Assembly (NCBI GenBank): GCA_036496585.1
Contig: DASXLB010000003.1
Location: forward strand, 1 to 64,000
Source of the DNA: Vicinamibacterales bacterium
Lineage (GTDB): Bacteria; Acidobacteriota; Vicinamibacteria; Vicinamibacterales; 2-12-FULL-66-21
Direction: 5' to 3'
Length of the DNA: 64,000 nt
Of the stretch, positions 16,681 through 25,767 are shown in pieces. The position numbers were made by a program, and so were the translations under genes. Position 1 is the first letter of the stretch. Every line of letters starts with the position of its first letter. The notes below the pieces were generated by a model. The model saw only the letters and a list, made by a program, of their open reading frames with translations, had not been told where the DNA came from and searched no databases.

Positions 16681-19596
16681 TCACCGCGGCAGCGGCACCA
16701 CGAGGAACGACACCGGACGTCCGACGGCCGTGAAGGCGTCGCCGTTCATGGTGCCGATGGTCGCGGTGTAGCGCCCTTGCGCCACCGCGGCGGGACCGCC
16801 ACGACCGCCAAAGCCACCGCCAAACGCGCCCCGGCCCTGCGGCGCGCAGCGGGACGGCGCGTTCGGTGCGTCGGGGCGAAGATCCCACGCGATGCGGTGC
16901 AGCCCGGCGGTCGTTTCGTCGCCGCACAGATCGAGTCGGCGCACCTGCTTGCCCTCGTTGTCAGCGATGGTCAGCGCCAGCTTCTCACCGGCGCCGGCGC
17001 CGAGCGAATACGTGAGCAGCGCGCCATAGGGCGGGTTCGGATTCGCGCTGTTGCCCCACGTCGCTTCCATCTGGTTCAGCTCGTTGAATTGAGATGCGTC
17101 GCGGATCGGATAGAGCCGGGCGCGATCCTTCAACGTCTCGGCCGACAGATCGCGCAGCGCGGTGTAGTCGTCGAGGATGTAGACGCCGCGTCCGAAGGTG
17201 CCGGCGACCAAATCGCCGTCGCGCTTCTGGATCGTCACGTCGCGAACCATGACGTTCGGAATGCCCGCCATCCTGACCCAGTGGGCACCGCCGTCGACGG
17301 TGGTAAACAGGCCGAACTCCGTGCCGACGAACATCAGACTGCCGTCGACCGCATCCTGGACGATCGACCAGGCGCCGGAGCGCTGCGGCAGATCGCCGGC
17401 GATGGCCGTCCACGTCTTGCCACGGTCCGTGCTCTTGAACACGTAGGGCTTGAAGTTGCCGCGGTTCCAGTCGTTGAGAGTCGCGAACACCGTGTCGACG
17501 TCGCGCGAGGAGGCCTGCACGTCGGTCACGTAGGTGAACTCCGGCGCCCCCTGGATCGGATCGGCCTTGCGCCACGTCCTGCCGCCGTCTTCAGTCACCT
17601 GAATCAGGCCGTCGTCGGTGCCAGCGTAGAGCAGCCCCTCGAGCAGCGGCGATTCGTCGAGCGCCGTGATAGTGCTGAGCCGCGTCGTGGCTTCCATGTA
17701 GGCGACCGAGTCTGGAGGCCAGATCTTGCCCATGATGGGGATCTGAGTGCGATCCAGATTGCGCGTCAGGTCTCCGCTGACGGCTTTCCAGGAATCGCCG
17801 CGATCGTCGCTGCGGTAGATCCGGTCGCCGCCGAAGTACAGCCGGCGCGCCGAATGGGGGCTGACGATGAGCGGCGTGTCCCAGTGCCAGCGGCCAAGGC
17901 GTTGCGCGCCGCCGCGTCCCCCGCCCGCCGCTCCGGCTCCGCCCGCGCCCGCGCCCCCTGCCGCGCCTCTGCCGCCGGCCGCGTCTGCGCCGCCGGCCGC
18001 CCCTGCGCCACCGGCTCCGCCCCCGGCTCCGCCTGCGGCCCCAGCCCCAGCTGCACCGCCGCGGCCGAGCGTGGCCGTGCGGACCTCCGCGTCGATGTCG
18101 CCCTGTGACATGCCGTAGATGTTGTTCGTCCTCGGGATGATGCCGACGCTGACACCGGTGCGCAGATCGAGCCGGGTCGCGTTCCCCTCCTGCGACTGGG
18201 CGTAGACGATGTTCGGATCCTCGGGGTCGATGCGGCACTGGAAGCCGTCGCCGCCGCCGATGTTGAACCAGTCGCTGGTGCGGATGCCGACGCGGTTCAG
18301 CGAGCGCGAGGGCCCCTCGACCGAACCGTTGTCCTGCGCGCCGCCGCAGACGTGGTAGAACGGCTTCGCGTTGTCGACAGAGATCCGGTAGAACTGCGAG
18401 AGCGGCAGATTCGTGAAGTGCCGCCAGGTCTGCCAGTTGTCATACGACTCGTAGACGCCGCCGTCGTTGCCGACCAGGACGTGGCGATGGTCGCTCGGAT
18501 CCCACACGACCTCGTGATAGTCGACGTGCACGCCTTCGAGCTGCACATTCCGCCAGGTCTTCCCGCCGTCGTCGCTCCTGGCGAGATTGGTGTTGACGAT
18601 CAGGACGGTCTCGGGGTTCTCCGGATCCACGAAAAGCTCGTCGTAGTACCCGGGGTCGCCGCCGCGGAAGAAGTCGTCCCCCCCGCGTCCTCCGGTCTGG
18701 GCCTGCTTGCCGATGCGCGTCCACGACGCGCCGGCGTCGTCGGATCGGAAGAAGCCGCCTTCGTTACGCTGCGCGGCGATGATGGCGTAGAGGGTCTTCG
18801 GGTTCTTCGGATTGATACCCAGGCCCATCCGGCCCATCTCCACGGTGGGCAGCCCTTTGGTCAGCTTCGTGAAATGTGCGCCGCCGTCGGTTGTCTTGTA
18901 GAGGCCGCTGCCTGGTCCGCCGCCGATCAACTGCCCCACCTGCCGGCGCCGCTGGTTCATGGCGACGTAGAGGGTGTCGGGATGCTGGGGATCCATCACC
19001 GCATCCTGCGCCCCCGTGTCTTCGTTCACGGTCAGGGCGGCCTTCCAGGTCACGCCGCCGTCGGTCGTCTTGTAGAGGCCGCGGTCGCCGCCCGCGCGCC
19101 ACAGCGGGCCAATCGCCGTGACGAACACGACGTTGGAATTGCGCGGGTCGATCAAGATGTTCTGAATGTGCTCGGAATTCTCGAGGCCCATCCGCTTCCA
19201 ACTCTTGCCCGCGTCGGTCGACTTGTAAATGCCGTCGCCGTAGCCGACGCTTCGCTGGTTGTTGTTCTCGCCCGTGGCAAGCCAGACGACCTTCGAGTCC
19301 TTCGGATCCACCTTGACGGCGCCGAGCGAGTACGAGCCTCCCTCGTCGAAGATCGCACTGAAATGATTGCCGCGGTCGTCGGTCTTGAAAAGGCCGCCGG
19401 AGGCGCTGGCGACGTACCAGACGTTGGGATTCTTCGGATCGATGTCGATGTCGGAGATGCGGCCGGTCGTGATGTCCGGGCCGAGGCTGCGCAGCGCGAA
19501 TCCTTTGATACTGTCAGGCGTCACCATCGCGTCCTGGGCGCCGAGCGTGGCGCAGACGACGGCGACGGCCAGTGCGATAGCGAGTGTGCGATTCAT
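16681..19596 (-). CDS. Secreted BNR/sortilin-like beta-propeller repeat protein
   Basis: Exported protein of 971 residues. It has a signal peptide (1-20, ending TLGAQ) and many Asp-box repeats such as GLFKTDDRGNHF, GIYKSTDAGKSW, GLYKTTDGGVTW and RIYRSDDRGDSW, which build one or more beta-propellers like those of VPS10/sortilin and xyloglucanase-type glycosidases. The C-terminal region is a beta-sandwich-like extension. A Gly/Ala-rich insertion interrupts the second half (about 510-562). Homologues are abundant in Acidobacteriota and usually lack an assigned activity. The frame is open to 19797, but the signal peptide fixes ATG 19596. It is divergent from the aldo/keto reductase gene with only 46 bp between starts. 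Confidence 0.85.
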   Translation of the reverse strand: MNRTLAIALAVAVVCATLGAQDAMVTPDSIKGFALRSLGPDITTGRISDIDIDPKNPNVWYVASASGGLFKTDDRGNHFSAIFDEGGSYSLGAVKVDPKDSKVVWLATGENNNQRSVGYGDGIYKSTDAGKSWKRMGLENSEHIQNILIDPRNSNVVFVTAIGPLWRAGGDRGLYKTTDGGVTWKAALTVNEDTGAQDAVMDPQHPDTLYVAMNQRRRQVGQLIGGGPGSGLYKTTDGGAHFTKLTKGLPTVEMGRMGLGINPKNPKTLYAIIAAQRNEGGFFRSDDAGASWTRIGKQAQTGGRGGDDFFRGGDPGYYDELFVDPENPETVLIVNTNLARSDDGGKTWRNVQLEGVHVDYHEVVWDPSDHRHVLVGNDGGVYESYDNWQTWRHFTNLPLSQFYRISVDNAKPFYHVCGGAQDNGSVEGPSRSLNRVGIRTSDWFNIGGGDGFQCRIDPEDPNIVYAQSQEGNATRLDLRTGVSVGIIPRTNNIYGMSQGDIDAEVRTATLGRGGAAGAGAAGGAGGGAGGAGAAGGADAAGGRGAAGGAGAGGAGAAGGGRGGAQRLGRWHWDTPLIVSPHSARRLYFGGDRIYRSDDRGDSWKAVSGDLTRNLDRTQIPIMGKIWPPDSVAYMEATTRLSTITALDESPLLEGLLYAGTDDGLIQVTEDGGRTWRKADPIQGAPEFTYVTDVQASSRDVDTVFATLNDWNRGNFKPYVFKSTDRGKTWTAIAGDLPQRSGAWSIVQDAVDGSLMFVGTEFGLFTTVDGGAHWVRMAGIPNVMVRDVTIQKRDGDLVAGTFGRGVYILDDYTALRDLSAETLKDRARLYPIRDASQFNELNQMEATWGNSANPNPPYGALLTYSLGAGAGEKLALTIADNEGKQVRRLDLCGDETTAGLHRIAWDLRPDAPNAPSRCAPQGRGAFGGGFGGRGGPAAVAQGRYTATIGTMNGDAFTAVGRPVSFLVVPLPR
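17912..18068 (-). repeat. Gly/Ala-rich low-complexity insertion in the BNR protein
   Basis: About 52 residues consist almost only of Gly and Ala with a few Asp and Arg, encoded by GC-rich imperfect GCC/GGC repeats. The insertion sits between two Asp-box repeats and probably forms a flexible loop; its length is likely variable between strains. Confidence 0.7.
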
Positions 19597-19642
19597 CGCC
19601 GGACATCTTCGCACATCAGCCGTACTTCGTGGGAGCGAACGG

Positions 19643-20629
19643 ATGCAGTATCGGATGCTGGGCAGGACCGGGCTTCGCGTGTCCGCGGTCAGTTTCGGGG
19701 CGTGGGCGATCGGCGGCGCCTGGGGGGCCGTCGACGACGAACAGTCGATGCGCGCGCTGCATGCGGCGATCGACGCCGGCGTCAACTTCATCGACACCGC
19801 CGACGTCTACGGCGACGGCCGCAGCGAACGCCTGATCGCGCAGCTTCGCCGCGAACGTCGCGGAGAGACGATCCACGTCGCGACCAAGGCGGGGCGGCGC
19901 CTGCCCTCGCAGACGGTCGAGGGCTACACCGGCGACAATCTCGCGGCCTGGGTCGATCGCAGCTTGAAAAACCTCGACACCGACACGATCGATTTGCTGC
20001 AACTGCACTGCCCGCCGACAGCGGTCATCGCCAGCGGCGCCGTCTATGAGCTGCTGGACGGCCTGGTCGCCGCTGGAAAGATCCGTCACTACGGCGTCAG
20101 CGTCGAGCGCGTCGACGAGGCGCTCGAGGCGATCCGCCGTCCCGGCGTGGAGACCGTACAGATCATTTTCAACATGTTCCGCCTGAAGCCGGCAGAAGCG
20201 TTCTTTCCCGAAGCGCGCCGCCAGAACGTCGGCATCCTCGCGCGGGTGCCGCTCGCGAGCGGCCTGCTGACCGGAAAACTGAGCGCGGCCTCGACGTTCG
20301 AGGCCGACGACCACCGCCGGTTCAACCGCCAGGGAGAGGCATTCGACAAGGGGGAAACGTTCTCGGGCGTGCCCTACGACGTGGGCCTGGCGGCGGTCGA
20401 GGAGCTGCGGCCGCTGGTTCCGGCAGGCCATTCGATGGCGGAGTTCGCGCTGCGTTGGACGCTCATGTTCGACGCCGTCACCTGCGCGATTCCAGGCGCC
20501 CGCACGCCCGAGCAGGCGCGCGCGAATGCGGCCGCCTCGGCGCTTCCTCCGATCGACGCGGGCGCGATGGCAGAGATCCAGCAGATCTACGACCGGCGCA
20601 TCCGCGCGCACGTCCATCGGTCGTGGTAG
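19643..20629 (+). CDS. Aldo/keto reductase
   Basis: NAD(P)H-dependent oxidoreductase with a TIM-barrel fold, 328 residues. The catalytic tetrad is recognisable: D51 and Y56 in DTADVYGDG, K82 in ATKAG and H122 in LQLHCPP. The C-terminal IPGARTPEQARANAAA is the usual cofactor-binding segment. ATG 19643 is preceded by GGGAG 7 nt upstream; the frame opens further upstream, but those residues are antisense to the BNR gene. Its likely role is reduction of an aldehyde or ketone, perhaps a sugar. The next gene lies 93 bp downstream. Confidence 0.92.
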   Translation: MQYRMLGRTGLRVSAVSFGAWAIGGAWGAVDDEQSMRALHAAIDAGVNFIDTADVYGDGRSERLIAQLRRERRGETIHVATKAGRRLPSQTVEGYTGDNLAAWVDRSLKNLDTDTIDLLQLHCPPTAVIASGAVYELLDGLVAAGKIRHYGVSVERVDEALEAIRRPGVETVQIIFNMFRLKPAEAFFPEARRQNVGILARVPLASGLLTGKLSAASTFEADDHRRFNRQGEAFDKGETFSGVPYDVGLAAVEELRPLVPAGHSMAEFALRWTLMFDAVTCAIPGARTPEQARANAAASALPPIDAGAMAEIQQIYDRRIRAHVHRSW

Positions 20630-20677
20630 CGGCGGCAGCTGTCACCGACGATTTCCCGCAGAGGGCGCCCCCTCCAC

Positions 20678-20694
20678 GGAGATCACTCCTTTTT
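20678..20694 (+). terminator. Weak hairpin with T-tract after the aldo/keto reductase
   Basis: GGAG/CTCC forms a 4-bp stem with an ATCA loop, followed by TTTTT. The stem is short, so this is only a possible intrinsic terminator. Confidence 0.3.
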
Positions 20695-20722
20695 CAACGT
20701 GCGATACACTTCGCCGGTATCC

Positions 20723-21370
20723 ATGAAGCTTCTGCTCTCGGCTCTGGCCCTCGGCGTCGCGGCGCTCGCCGGGCCGACGCAGGCAGGATCGGGCGACGTC
20801 CTCGTCCGTATCGAGACGCCCCTCGGCAACATTGATGTCGCGGTCGACCCCGTCCACGCGCCCCTCACGGCCGCGAACTTCCTGAGATACGTGGATGCAA
20901 AGCTGTACGACGGTGGCCGCTTCCATCGGGCGACGCGACCCGACGACTACGTTCCGCAGCCCGAGCGTCCGCCGATGCAGATCGTCCAGGCAGGCATCAA
21001 CCCCGTCCGTCGATCCGAGGGTTTCCCGCCCGTCCCACTCGAACGGACCACGGCGACGGGGCTGAAGCACGTCAGCGGCGTCATCTCGATGGCGCGCACC
21101 TCCGCCGCCGACTCGGCGACCTCGGACTTCTTCATCTGTCTCGACGACGAGCCGGCACTCGACTTCGGCAGCAAGCGCTACGAAGACGGACAGGGCTTCG
21201 CCGCGTTTGGCCGCGTGACCGCCGGCATGGACGTCGTGCGCCGCATCCAGCAGCAGCCCGTCAACACGCAGGCCGACACGGCTGCCGGACGGCAGTCGCT
21301 GATGCCACCGGTCGCGATTGCGCGCATCGCGCGGATTCAAGCGGATTCAAAAGGAGCACGTCAGCCATGA
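20723..21370 (+). CDS. Exported cyclophilin-type peptidyl-prolyl isomerase
   Basis: Protein of 215 residues with a signal peptide (1-22, MKLLLSALALGVAALAGPTQA) and a cyclophilin domain. Visible family elements are TPLGNIDVAVDPVHAPLTAANFLRYVD, GGRFHRATR (with the catalytic-type Arg), IVQAG, SDFFICLDDEPALDF and GFAAFGRVTAGMDVV. The residue normally Gln in GSQFFI is Asp here (TSDFFI), so activity may be altered. It would assist proline isomerisation of proteins in the periplasm. A GTG at 20699 is an upstream alternative; ATG 20723 begins the signal peptide. The stop overlaps the next gene's start as ATGA, so the two are co-translated. Confidence 0.87.
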   Translation: MKLLLSALALGVAALAGPTQAGSGDVLVRIETPLGNIDVAVDPVHAPLTAANFLRYVDAKLYDGGRFHRATRPDDYVPQPERPPMQIVQAGINPVRRSEGFPPVPLERTTATGLKHVSGVISMARTSAADSATSDFFICLDDEPALDFGSKRYEDGQGFAAFGRVTAGMDVVRRIQQQPVNTQADTAAGRQSLMPPVAIARIARIQADSKGARQP

Positions 21371-23763
21371 AGCGCTTCCGCCTCACCGTCGTCGCGCTCG
21401 GCATCTTCGCCGGCGTGGCGGCGCATGCCGTCGAACCGCCAGCCCAGGCGCGGCACGTGCCGACGATGGCGCAATTCATGACCTTCGCGTTTCCGCAGGA
21501 ACTGGTCGCCGCGAAGAAGGCGGAACGCGTGGCGTGGATCGCCAACGACAAAGGGCTGCGCAACGTGTTCACCGCGTCGGCACCGGACTTCAAGCCCGTT
21601 CGCGTCACCCAGTATCTGAGCGACGACGGCGTCGACACGACCCAGTTGTCGATCTCGGATGACGGGACGACGGTCACGTTTACCCGCGGCGCCGACCGCA
21701 ACCGCGACGGCTGGGTGGCGAGCCCGGAGGCCGATCCCAATGGCGTCGAGCGGGCGATCTGGGCGGCGAAGACGACCGTCCCCGGCGCGTCGTGGCGACT
21801 CGCCGAAGGCAGCGAGGGCACGCTGTCGCCGGATGGCCGATACATCGCCTACGTCAGGGACGGGCAGATCTATCGCGTCTCGACGGCGCAGGGGCCGCGG
21901 ACGAACGATTACGACAAGGGTTCGAAGCCGTACGTAAAAATCTGGGGCGCCAACGGCAACCCGGTGTGGTCGCCCGACGGGCGTCGGCTGGCGTTCGTCA
22001 GCCGCCGCACGGATCACAGCTTCATCGCGGTCTACGATCTGGCGGCGCGCCAGGTCACGTACCTCTCGCCGAGCGTCGATTTCGACACGAGTCCCACCTG
22101 GTCGGCCGACGGCAAACGGATCGCCTTCATCCGCCGGCCAGGCACGCCGTTCGCGCTGCAGTCGCAGCCCGGCGGCGGCGGCCTCGGCAATCCCGCGGGC
22201 CCCGCGTTTAATCCGCAGGCCGGGGCACAGGGGCGTGGCGGCGCGGGTCGCGGTGGTGCGAACGGAAACCCCGACGCAGTGGCAGGACGCGGCGCCCGCG
22301 GTGGCGAGGCGGCCGGTGGACAGCCGTCGAATGCGCCGCCTCCTCGGCCGGGCCTGACGAGCGCCACGTTCAGTGGTGGCTATACGCTCGCCTTCTGGGT
22401 GGCCGACGCCGCCAGCGGCGATGCGCAGGAGTTCTGGCACAACGCGGCAAACGACAAGGTCTTCACCACGATCAACACGATCGCGTGGAGAGGCGACCGC
22501 GTCGTCTTCCAGCTCGAGCCGGAGGAATGGACGCGCTTCTACTCCGTGGCGGTGACGGGCGACGGCCCCGTTCACAACACCGGTCCGAACAGCCGAACGG
22601 ACGTGTTCATGCCTGCAACGCCGCCGCTGAAGGCGGCGGAGCCGACGAGTCTGACGCCGCAGAGCGGACAGATCGAATCGTTTTCGTTTTCTCCGGATGG
22701 CGGCTTTCTCTACTACGGCACCAACGCCACCGACATCGAGCATCGACATATCTGGCGCGTGCCCGTGGCGGGAGGTACGCCCGAGCAGCTGACCCGCGGG
22801 GACGCGATCGAACACGATCCGGTCGTGCTGCCATCCGGCAAAATCGCAGTGCTCAGCGCCGACTGGAACCGGCCGCAATCGGTGGCGATCTTTCCTGCCG
22901 CGGAGCCGCAGCCGATGGAGGCGTCGGCACAGCGGGTGCTCTATCCCGTGTTGCCCAAGGCCTTCCCCACCGAGGCGCACGTGAAGCCGGAGACTGTCAT
23001 CACCAAGGCGGCCGACGGGATGGAGATCCACAACCAGCTGTTCCTGCCGAAGGACCTGCGTCCAGGCGAGCGGCGGCCGGCGATCGTCTTCGTGCACGGC
23101 GGGCCGGTGCGGCAGATGCTGCCGGCCTACCACTACATGGAGGTCTATCACCTCTTCTACGCCGTCAATCAGTGGCTGGCGAGCCAGGGCTACGTCGTGC
23201 TGTCGGTGAACTACCGCGGCGGGGTCGGCTACGGAAAATCGTTCCGCACCGCCCCGAATACGAACCTGCGCGGCAACTCGGAGTATCAGGACGTCGTCGC
23301 GGGCGGCAAGTATCTCCAGGGGCGGCCCGACGTAGACCCGAAGCGGGTCGGCATCTGGGGTCTGTCGTATGGCGGGCTCCTGACGTCTCAGGCGCTGGCT
23401 CGCAATTCGGACATGTTCATCGCTGGAGTCGACCTGGCCGGCGTCCATCTCTACGGCAGCAGCGTCGATCCTGAGAATCTCGCCTACAAGTCGTCGTCGA
23501 TCTCCGAGATCGATCACTGGACGTCGCCCGTCCTGGTGATTCAGGGAGACGACGATCGCAACGTCAATTTCGCGCAGAGTGTCGGCCTGGTGCAGCTGCT
23601 GCGCGCGCACGACGTTCCCTACGAGCTGTTCGTGATGCCCGATGACACGCACGAGACGCTACTCTACAGACGGTGGATTCCGATCTGGGATCGGATGGAG
23701 GCGTTCCTGAACAAGTACCTCAAGAAGGACGAGCCGATCTCGACGCAGCCGCTGCAGAAGTGA
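21367..23763 (+). CDS. Exported S9-family serine peptidase (prolyl oligopeptidase type)
   Basis: Protein of 798 residues with a signal peptide (1-20). An N-terminal WD40/PD40-like beta-propeller contains TLSPDGRYIAYVRDG, PVWSPDGRRLAFVS and SFSPDGGFLYYGTN repeats. The C-terminal alpha/beta-hydrolase domain (about 555-798) has the triad S667 in GLSYGG, D730 in GDDDRN and H762 in DDTHE. A Gly/Arg/Asn-rich loop (about 270-325) interrupts the propeller. It is probably a periplasmic dipeptidyl- or oligopeptidase. Coupling with the preceding PPIase suggests a protein- or peptide-processing pair in the periplasm (inference). Confidence 0.92.
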   Translation: MKRFRLTVVALGIFAGVAAHAVEPPAQARHVPTMAQFMTFAFPQELVAAKKAERVAWIANDKGLRNVFTASAPDFKPVRVTQYLSDDGVDTTQLSISDDGTTVTFTRGADRNRDGWVASPEADPNGVERAIWAAKTTVPGASWRLAEGSEGTLSPDGRYIAYVRDGQIYRVSTAQGPRTNDYDKGSKPYVKIWGANGNPVWSPDGRRLAFVSRRTDHSFIAVYDLAARQVTYLSPSVDFDTSPTWSADGKRIAFIRRPGTPFALQSQPGGGGLGNPAGPAFNPQAGAQGRGGAGRGGANGNPDAVAGRGARGGEAAGGQPSNAPPPRPGLTSATFSGGYTLAFWVADAASGDAQEFWHNAANDKVFTTINTIAWRGDRVVFQLEPEEWTRFYSVAVTGDGPVHNTGPNSRTDVFMPATPPLKAAEPTSLTPQSGQIESFSFSPDGGFLYYGTNATDIEHRHIWRVPVAGGTPEQLTRGDAIEHDPVVLPSGKIAVLSADWNRPQSVAIFPAAEPQPMEASAQRVLYPVLPKAFPTEAHVKPETVITKAADGMEIHNQLFLPKDLRPGERRPAIVFVHGGPVRQMLPAYHYMEVYHLFYAVNQWLASQGYVVLSVNYRGGVGYGKSFRTAPNTNLRGNSEYQDVVAGGKYLQGRPDVDPKRVGIWGLSYGGLLTSQALARNSDMFIAGVDLAGVHLYGSSVDPENLAYKSSSISEIDHWTSPVLVIQGDDDRNVNFAQSVGLVQLLRAHDVPYELFVMPDDTHETLLYRRWIPIWDRMEAFLNKYLKKDEPISTQPLQK

Positions 23764-23786
23764 CGGCGATCGATGTCCGGTCGCCG

Positions 23787-25763
23787 ATGGCCGCTGTAAC
23801 ACGCCGCCTGCCGATCCTGCTCGTCTGCGCGGCCGCGGCCTGCAGCGTGTTCGACAGCCGCGGCTTCTCCGTGGTCCCGAACGCGGACCGCAATATCCTA
23901 CTGGTGACGATCGACACCTTGCGCGCGGACGCGCTTGGGTCGTACGGCGGCGCGGCCGCCACTCCAAGCCTGGACGCACTTGCCGCGCATGGCGCCCGTT
24001 TCACGTTTGCGCATGCGCACGCGGTCGTGACGCTCGTGTCGCACGCGAGCATCCTGACCGGCCGTTATCCGTATCAGCATGGCATCCGCGACAACACCGG
24101 CTACCGGCTGCGGCCGGAGGACGCCACCGCGGCGACGCTGCTGAAGGCGCGCGGGTTCGCCACCGGTGCGTTCGTCGGCGGCTTTCCGCTCGATCGACGG
24201 TTCGGCCTGACACCGGGCTTCGATGTCTACGACGACACGATGACCCGCCCCGGCGCGCCCGGGGAACCGGCCGAGCGCGAGCGGCCCGCCGACGCGGTCG
24301 TGAAATCAGCGCTCGATTGGATCGGGGGACGGCCTGGCAAATGGTTCGCGTGGGTGCACGTCTACGATCCACACGAGCCGTACCAACCGCCAGGCGAATT
24401 CGCGACGCGCTTTGCGGCCAACCCGTACCTCGGCGAGGTGTCGTGGACCGACGCCGCGCTCGCGCCGCTCTTCGATCGTCTTCGCGGCCTGTCCCGCCCC
24501 ACCCTGGTCGTCGTCACCGGCGACCATGGTGAGAGCCTGGGCGAACACGGCGAGCGCACGCACAGCCTGTTTGCCTACGAGCCGACGCTGCACGTTCCCT
24601 TGCTCGTCGCCGAGGTCGGCGGCAGCGTGGCGGCCGATCGCCGGGGTGTGGTCATCGACACGCCGGTGAGACACATCGATCTGCTGCCGACGCTGCTCGC
24701 CTCTGCCGGCGCGCCCGCGGCAGGATCCGGCACGTCGCTGCTCGACACCATCACGGCCGGCCGCGGCGAGGAGCGGCCGTCGTATTTCGAGGCGATGAGC
24801 GCGGCCGTGACGCGCGGGTGGGCGCCGCTCCGAGGCGTGCTGGTCGGCCGCGAGAAGTACATCGACTTGCCCATCGTCGAGCTCTACGACCTCGCCGCCG
24901 ATCCGGCCGAACACTCGAACCTCGCCGCTTCGCGCGGCGACCGGCTGCGCGTGATGGGGGAAACGCTCAAGCAATTCAGCGTCACGCCGCCGGCCCGTGC
25001 GCAGACGGAGACGGCCGAGACGATCGAGCGCCTGCGGTCCCTGGGCTACATCGGCGGCGGATCGGCGGCGGTGAAAGAGCGCTACACCGACGCCGACGAC
25101 CCGAAGCGGCTGGTCGAGATCGAGCAGATGCTGACGCAGGCGAACGACGCGCTCAGCGCCGGCCGCGCGCAGCAGGCCGCCGACATCTATCGCGCGATCA
25201 TCAACAGACGTCCCGACACCGAGGACGCGTATCGCAAGCTGGCGCTGGTGCAGTGGCGCGCCGGCCGCGCCGACGAGGCGATCGCCACGCTGGAATTGGC
25301 GCTGCGCAACGGCGTCACGCAGAGCGAGGTGCGGATCCGCCTCGGCCAGTATCTCGCCGAGGCCGGACGGCCAACCCAGGCGATCGCACTCCTGAAGGAC
25401 ACCGCCGGCGCTGACTTCGATGCGCTCACGGCGCTCGGCAACGCCTACGTAATGGCGGGCCGCCTCGGCGAGGCGTCGGCGATCTTCCGCCGGCTGCTCG
25501 CGGCGGATCCGGCAAACGCGCTTGCGTGGGAGAACCTCGGTACGGCGCAATTGCAGGCGGGAGACGCGCCGGGCGCCGAGGTGTCGCTCCGTCGCGCGAT
25601 CGAACTGGATCCCTCGCTCGCCGCCGCTTACACGGCACTCGGTGTGGTGCTCGCCAATACCGGGCGGGCGTCCGCGGCGATCGACGCGTGGACCAAAGCC
25701 CTCACGCTCGATCCCGACGACCGGAACGCCGCCGACAACCTCAAGCGCGTGCGCGGCCGCTAG
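23787..25763 (+). CDS. Alkaline-phosphatase-superfamily (sulfatase-fold) lipoprotein with C-terminal TPRs
   Basis: Protein of 658 residues. The N-terminus has a lipoprotein-like signal ending AAAC. The catalytic domain (about 36-400) shows metal-ligand motifs TIDTLRAD (D43), VHVYDPH and VTGDHGESLGEHG. The nucleophile position, Cys/Ser in true sulfatases (CxPxR), is Thr82 in TLVSHASILTG, so it is more likely a phosphodiesterase or phosphoalkyl transferase than a sulfatase, although such proteins are routinely named sulfatases. The C-terminus (about 430-658) is a run of TPRs (for example AWENLGTAQLQAGD). It is closely similar to the protein at 40062. The next gene starts 4 bp later, indicating an operon with a GT-C glycosyltransferase and possibly a VWFA protein. 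Confidence 0.85.
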   Translation: MAAVTRRLPILLVCAAAACSVFDSRGFSVVPNADRNILLVTIDTLRADALGSYGGAAATPSLDALAAHGARFTFAHAHAVVTLVSHASILTGRYPYQHGIRDNTGYRLRPEDATAATLLKARGFATGAFVGGFPLDRRFGLTPGFDVYDDTMTRPGAPGEPAERERPADAVVKSALDWIGGRPGKWFAWVHVYDPHEPYQPPGEFATRFAANPYLGEVSWTDAALAPLFDRLRGLSRPTLVVVTGDHGESLGEHGERTHSLFAYEPTLHVPLLVAEVGGSVAADRRGVVIDTPVRHIDLLPTLLASAGAPAAGSGTSLLDTITAGRGEERPSYFEAMSAAVTRGWAPLRGVLVGREKYIDLPIVELYDLAADPAEHSNLAASRGDRLRVMGETLKQFSVTPPARAQTETAETIERLRSLGYIGGGSAAVKERYTDADDPKRLVEIEQMLTQANDALSAGRAQQAADIYRAIINRRPDTEDAYRKLALVQWRAGRADEAIATLELALRNGVTQSEVRIRLGQYLAEAGRPTQAIALLKDTAGADFDALTALGNAYVMAGRLGEASAIFRRLLAADPANALAWENLGTAQLQAGDAPGAEVSLRRAIELDPSLAAAYTALGVVLANTGRASAAIDAWTKALTLDPDDRNAADNLKRVRGR

Positions 25764-25767
25764 GTCC

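Noticed and set aside
17912..18068. GC-rich imperfect repeat considered as a possible CRISPR-like or tandem array
   Set aside because: Units are 3-9 bp coding repeats for Gly/Ala without spacers; a low-complexity coding insertion explains it.
23787..25763. Annotation as an arylsulfatase
   Set aside because: The formylglycine Cys/Ser (CxPxR) is replaced by Thr82, so true sulfatase activity is not supported.
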